In this document: one piece after another, positions 59,252 to 64,000 of the stretch
Numbering within the stretch: position 1 is the stretch's first letter
Layout of the letters: every line of letters starts with the position of its first letter
From: Clarkia xantiana subsp. parviflora
Taxonomy: Eukaryota; Streptophyta; Magnoliopsida; Myrtales; Onagraceae
Assembly: GCA_036873135.1 (NCBI GenBank)
Contig: JAPTYO010000059.1
Location: forward strand, 7,495,066 to 7,559,065
Length of the DNA stretch: 64,000 nt
Reading direction: 5' to 3'
Translations under genes and position numbers: made by a program
The notes under the pieces: generated by a model
What the model was told of the DNA's origin: nothing
The model's input: only the letters and a program-made list of their open reading frames with translations
Database searches by the model: none

Positions 59252-60312
59252 CTATGTCTCTTTGTTTTTGCTAATACTCTTTAGTTTCTTTTGAAATCTG
59301 AATTTGGACAGATGCTTAAAGGTGCCACTGCAATTATTGAGGATCTCAAAACCCAGTAAGTGTTTTTTCTTCCTTGTAGAACAAGGAATTGAATGTTCAG
59401 CAACTATTGACTCACGTCCTTGTTCTTCAGCTATCCGTTGGATGATGATGCGGAAACAGTGAACGAAATTGGAACATCAATCAGACGAGTTATGGGAGGA
59501 ACTAGCGGGATCATGTATGATACTTCTGTTCCATTTCTCTCTCGAAAGATTCATTTCTCTCTAATTGCTTTGTTGAAACAGATACAACATATTCTGCAAG
59601 GCAGCATATGCGAAATTGAAATCAAGCAGCAACTCGGTTGCAACAGCTAAACAATGTGAGTTTACATTCAAACTACTCAAAGAATCCGAGATCAAAATAA
59701 AATTATTTGCTTGGTCTCACCTGTGCTTTGGTTTTTTCTATTGATGGCAGGGGCAGAAGCTCTAGAGGCTGCAATATCCGCTGTTAGTAAATACGGAGGA
59801 GCAAGTGCTGGTTACAGAACAATGCTCGACGCATTGATTCCCGCATGCAAAGTCCTAAACGAGGTCATTAAAGACACTTTTGTCATTTTTATTCCTACTG
59901 TCAGATAAACATCTGATCTAAAAACATAAAAAATTGTTTTTTTAATCTGTCTTTGTGTCTCTGTAAAGAACAGAGGTTAGATGCTGGAGATGATCCATCC
60001 ACTGCATTTGCCATCTCATCAGAAGCAGCACTAGCTGGAGCTGAGTCAACCAAACAGATGGTTGCACAGGTTAGATTCGATCAACACTCTTTTTTGAATT
60101 AATTCATATTTTTACAATTTTAAAATGGATGCATGACTTGCTGCTGAAAGATTGTGTTTGTTATGTTATGGTGTCGTGTTTTATAGGCTGGTCGGGCATC
60201 CTATGTTTCAGTAGAGAACCTTGCTGATGTTCCAGACCCAGGTGCAGTTGGTGCTGCCTCGTGGTATAGAGCGGCTGCATTGGCCGTAAAGGACAAGCTA
60301 CGACCTTCATGA
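55894..60312 (+). CDS. dihydroxyacetone (triose) kinase, DhaK-DhaL fusion
   Basis: ATP-dependent kinase making dihydroxyacetone phosphate from dihydroxyacetone. Twenty exons: 55894-55936, 56225-56298, 56390-56453, 56544-56656, 56806-56853, 57119-57190, 57267-57356, 57461-57634, 57752-57835, 57923-57978, 58313-58443, 58523-58615, 58918-58982, 59072-59215, 59312-59355, 59431-59514, 59582-59655, 59751-59863, 59974-60069, 60187-60312. All introns are GT-AG; total 1788 nt, 595 aa, the usual plant length. DhaK half: GGGSGHEP (61-68, His66) and GIHGEPG, whose His227 binds substrate covalently by family knowledge. DhaL half (from about 380): GDGDCGST (410-417) with the Mg-ATP-binding Asp pair, then [11 protein letters not shown] and [19 protein letters not shown]. 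No disabling change was found. Intron 12 holds a tRNA gene. Confidence 0.96.
58755..58828 (+). tRNA. tRNA-Val (AAC)
   Basis: 74 nt. The 7-bp acceptor stem pairs ggtgtcg (58755-58761) with cgacgcc (58821-58827), with one G-T pair, and A is the discriminator. A box: tggtgtagttggttatcac. Anticodon stem tcagt/actga with loop ctaacac places AAC at 58789-58791. B box: ggttcaagtcc. There is no intron. A T run (ttttatt) follows about 15 bases downstream as a Pol III stop. Upstream, atcaagtggtgt occurs twice (about 58733 and 58748), a small duplication that supplies CAA motifs. The gene lies wholly inside intron 12 of the kinase gene, same strand. Confidence 0.95.
59220..59252 (+). repeat. (tttc)n microsatellite in a kinase intron
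   Basis: About eight tandem tttc units right after the donor site of exon 14. Confidence 0.9.
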
Positions 60313-61138
60313 TCCAACCTATCAATCTCATGTGAACTACTCTACCCAGAATGTATTTGCTTGAATATCGCTCTGTTTCAAAAAGGTGTTTACACCAAGC
60401 TAGCTAGTTAGTTAAAATATAAGAATGTCAATTGCGTTTAAACTGTAACCCTACTAGTGTTTTAGAAAATACTGACAAGTGTAACACTTGTTATAATTCT
60501 ATTTAGCTTGGCACAAACTTATACAAGAAAGAATTGCTCGTGTTTATTACCATTTTTTTTTTGGTAATACACCTTTGGATGGTGCAATTTTGTTATATCT
60601 TTGACGTATTTGAAGATATATATTGCAGATGTATAAGAGATAATTTTTTGTCACATATATATTGAGATATATGTAGTTCAAGACATTTATATTTTGAAAG
60701 TAAGAAATGTGTTTACCAAAAATAAAGGGTACGTAAGATATATGGTATATGGACGTACATATATATATATATATATATAAAGGGCCTGTGAGTGTGGTGT
60801 AGGCAGAAAAGAAGAGAAATCTAATACATGAGTCAAAGTCTCAACTGAATGACCGACCAATCATCTCTCAGAACTAGTCAGAGTTGTATGGTGTAGGCGT
60901 GTAGCTGTAGCCTGTAGGTGAATAAATAAATAAATATTGTGTATTTCCGAAATAGCCCTCCATCGTTCGCACAAGGCAAGCAACTTTTTGTGGACAAGAC
61001 ATATCCATCCACGTGTACGGCTTTTGATTGTACGTAAGCAGATCAACCCTACCTACCTCAGTGTTTATAACAACGCTAAATATTAATTAGCTGTTTCTCT
61101 ACTTATAGACGACAACCTGCAGCATCCACTCAGACTAG
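60313..61138. other. kinase 3' flank
   Basis: Probable 3' untranslated region, then AT-rich DNA with an (at)n run at about 60759-60779. No further gene is seen. Confidence 0.5.
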
Positions 61139-61147
61139 CAGTAACTC

Positions 61148-62118
61148 GGAAAAATCACTTAAATAACCACATTTTGAAACTCAAACACAAAAACAAGGGA
61201 AAACTACGTCCATAACTGAAAATACCCAATGGCTCATCTCTCAGATGCGCCATTTTTAGCTCATCTCTCATATGAGCCATTTTTCCCTCATCTCCCAGAT
61301 GCGCCATTTTCAGCTCATCTCTCAGATGAGCCATTTTTCCCTCATCTCACAGATGAGCCATTTTTTTTTTAGCTGAGAGATGCATTTTTTTTTTTTTTTC
61401 ATATTTTCATTGTTGTTGTTGAAGAGTTGAAATATCAGTCCATCAATTGCTGTACCAATTTATACTAAGGTAATATATCTGATTTACAGTGTATATTTTA
61501 GTTAGTTGTATATAGTTATTTCAATGATGACATAAAATAGTATTGCCTAGTACAAGATTTAGATTTTTATGCTTGCCAATATATATATAGTAAGTATGTA
61601 TGTGGTGATGTGCTAATAATAATCATGCACATCACCACATACATACTTACTATATATATATTGGCAAGCATAAAAATCTAAATCTTGTATTCTATGTCAT
61701 CATTTAAATAACTATGTATAACTAACTAAAATATGAACTGCAAATCAGATATATTACCTTAGTATAAATTGGTATAGCAATTGATGGACAGATATTTCAA
61801 CTATTCAACAACAATAATAAACTCTTGAACAACCAAAAGAAAATATGAAAAAAAAAAAATGCATCTCTCAGATGAGCTAAAAATGGCGCATCTGGGAGAT
61901 GAGGCAAAAATGGCTCATCTCTCAGATGCGCCATTTGACCGCTATGGGTTAACGGTCAAGTTTTTGACTGTTAACAAGATGAAAAAATAGCGCATCTCTC
62001 AGATGCGCCCTAGATGGCGCATCTGAGAGATGAGCCATTGGGTATTTTCAGTTATGGACATAGTTTTCTCTTGTTTTTGTGTTTGAGTTTCAAAATGTGG
62101 TTATTTGGGTGATTTTCC
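61148..62118. mobile_element. 971-bp foldback element (MULE-like)
   Basis: Starts ggaaaaatcacttaaataacc and ends with its near-complement ggttatttgggtgattttcc. Flanked by a perfect 9-bp duplication, cagtaactc at 61139-61147 and 62119-62127. The arms of about 450 bp pair almost end to end, with the turn near 61610-61625. Near the ends, arrays of tcatctctcagatgcgcca-like units occur. No protein is encoded. The 9-bp duplication and the ggaaaa end, shared with the 19784 MULE, point to the Mutator superfamily. Confidence 0.93.
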
Positions 62119-62127
62119 CAGTAACTC

Positions 62128-62694
62128 CTGAAATCTACTATTCAACTTTGAACGTCCTAAATAAATCAATCAATCTATCCAATTCCAATCCATCCATAAC
62201 TAGAATAATTTCTTCTTTTTAGGAAGAAAACCTTAATTTCTTTATCCCATCCATTAATTACATGCTCTCCTTACTGTTTGTTGGGAGTGCATCATCATCC
62301 GCGGATGTTATCTACTAATATTTGTTTTAGGGTTTTCTAGCTAGCTACCCCCTTATTATTAATAGAAAAACAAATTAGTAGACACAAATACTATGCTTGA
62401 AATCACAAACACAATGTATATATATATATATATGATCAGCATGTGTTTTCTTTATAATTAATTATGAGCTAGCTAGCTAGAGTAAGCTTCTACTTTATAT
62501 TCAACTCAAACCTATATATATTCTAGGTTTGATTGACTTGCAATCTCCATGGCAAAGAAACTCGAATTTTATAGGAGACTCTATATGCATTAATTAGGAT
62601 TTTAATATTAACGCTCTTGAGCTGAACTTGTAAAAGCAAATTTATATTAAAAACTATATGTACTTCACTTATACCTTTTCATGAGTGTCTCTAG
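62128..62694. other. AT-rich intergenic DNA
   Basis: No gene is seen. A (ta)n run lies at about 62415-62433, with short agctagct repeats near 62466. Confidence 0.5.
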
Positions 62695-64000
62695 TGATGG
62701 ATATACACCTGATTGGACCTAACTAAGGCTCAAATACGGTCGCCCCGCCGACCTCAAGGTAAGTCAGTCTATTTTTATGAGAGTAAGCGACACCCCGGTC
62801 AGAGGGACCGGACTAGTCCGGTTAAAGGCTTTGACCGGATGTGACGCTGGTTGCTAAGCAACAAGACATCCGGTCAAAGCAGGATGTGCTGTCTGGTTGC
62901 TAGCAACCGGACTTCCAGTGACGATGGGGTTGACGCTACCCGCGTCGGACCCCGACCCCCGGGTACCAACACCCGGGGCTTATTTTTACCCGGTTACCTT
63001 CTTAATCTCTGTGCGGGCCCCACCCAAAAAATGTGGGCCCCTCCGGTGCTGGATCCAAAACTCGATAAATAGGGGCCTAGGTCCTTCATTTCCAACTTGA
63101 TCTCGGATTGAGACACCGGAGCTCTGACTTCTCTCTACTTTATATCTCTAAAATTATGTTCTTACTTTGGCATCGTAGAGTGTTCGCCAGAGACACCCAC
63201 CCCCCCTCTCTGGCACTACCCTTTGTGCAGGTCCGCCAGGCATGGAGTTTGATCGACCATAACCCGAAGATCAGAGGAACGTGACTCGACGTAAGGCCGC
63301 CAAGATCGGACCCCGGATGAGCAAGTTCCAACATTGGCGCTGTCTGCGTGATTCGAACAAAAAGCCGTTAAGAAGACACCCAAATGCCTACCACGACTTC
63401 CATGCACAGAGGGTTCAGTACATGAGGGGAACAAAGACACCAAGTGGGTATATAGGTAACGAACCTCCTCCCGAGGATTCGAGACCACCACGTTGTCCAG
63501 GTATCAAAGTGCCAAAGGTAGTAAGGCCGGTAGTGAAACCGCCTATACCAGCCCCTCAGGAGGCGCCGCCAACGCCGCCTCCTGAATACCTCTGGTCCAA
63601 GAGCTGAAGCAGGAACCACCAGTTCCTACTGCTCAGTAGGTACCTCCGACGTCGGTCCCGCAATAAGAATCGATTCACCCGTCTACGCCGTCGACGCGAC
63701 GCATCCGAGTAAGAGCATTGAGACTAGTGGTACTTCGCATTCAAGGAGGAGCTACCATAGGAACCCCCCTCAATATTTTTATTATGCCATGCCACCACAA
63801 GATAAACCATTCGGGATGCTTGCAACACAGCCCCATCGAATGAAATGTCAATGTTCAATAGATATACATACGCCACATCAGGACAACCGATGTCCTCCCA
63901 GGTTGAACATCCAGTAATAGAAGGATTCATGTTAGTCATAGATGAATTGATAGCATACTATTAGGCATTGAAAGCTAGAAGATATGGACCACCACCAGTG
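62695..64000 (+). mobile_element. 5' end of a Tat-type gypsy element (LTR-D), cut by the window edge
   Basis: LTR-D runs from TGATGGATATAC (62695) to TTCCAACA (63333), 639 bp, with ctcgataaataggggcc at about 63060 and gcatcgtagagtgttcg at 63169. The primer site ttggcgctgtctgcgtga begins at 63334 and differs slightly from GE1 and GE2. An ATG at 63389 in the usual gag position (MPTTTSMHRGFST) meets a stop within 15 codons. A shifted frame continues Pro-rich to 63607, so gag is damaged. The rest lies outside the window. Confidence 0.85.

Overview
This window is nuclear DNA from a flowering plant, most likely a eudicot. Three host genes have introns with GT-AG borders, and the space between them is filled with nested plant transposons: Ty3/gypsy of the Tat lineage, Ty1/copia, Mutator-like (MULE), hAT and foldback elements. 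The species cannot be named from the sequence.

Host genes. (1) Dihydropyrimidine dehydrogenase PYD1 (minus strand, 4237-7430, 7 exons, 426 aa) starts uracil and thymine breakdown in plastids. (2) A monoglyceride-lipase-like alpha/beta hydrolase (plus, 51138-54371, 6 exons, 476 aa). (3) A two-domain dihydroxyacetone kinase (plus, 55894-60312, 20 exons, 595 aa) with a tRNA-Val(AAC) gene inside intron 12. A single exon resembling the end of a KNATM-type (homeobox-less KNOX) gene lies at 3801-3938. In all three gene models the exons add up to one open frame.

Transposon layout, left to right. A solo Tat-type LTR (630-1490). A GC-rich non-autonomous hAT (2757-3275). A damaged Tat element, GE1 (8900-16370, minus), which keeps an antisense extra ORF. 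A broken copia element (about 17300-31660, minus) into which an 8053-bp MULE (19784-27836) inserted. Then a gypsy 3' end (LTR-B) and a second copy of the same copia family (33090 to about 38555) that still shows the empty MULE site and carries a foldback element of its own. Next comes another gypsy 3' end (LTR-C), split by a young, nearly intact Tat element, GE2 (39977-48191). To the right of the kinase are a 971-bp foldback element (61148-62118) and the 5' end of one more Tat element, which runs off the window.

The most notable object is the MULE. It has 9-bp target duplications and hairpin-rich terminal repeats. Only the last exon of its transposase remains, next to an array of about 328-bp repeats. 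It also carries a complete five-exon plant-mobile-domain (MAIN/PP7-long-form-like) gene of 666 aa on the opposite strand. Several other elements show how tandem repeats grow inside retrotransposons: GE1 and GE2 have amplified different short sequences in the same 3' untranslated interval, and related LTRs differ in a hypervariable segment near their 3' end.

PYD1 and the kinase also lie close together in Arabidopsis as I recall (At3g17810, At3g17770), so the 44 kb of transposons may have expanded an old gene neighbourhood.
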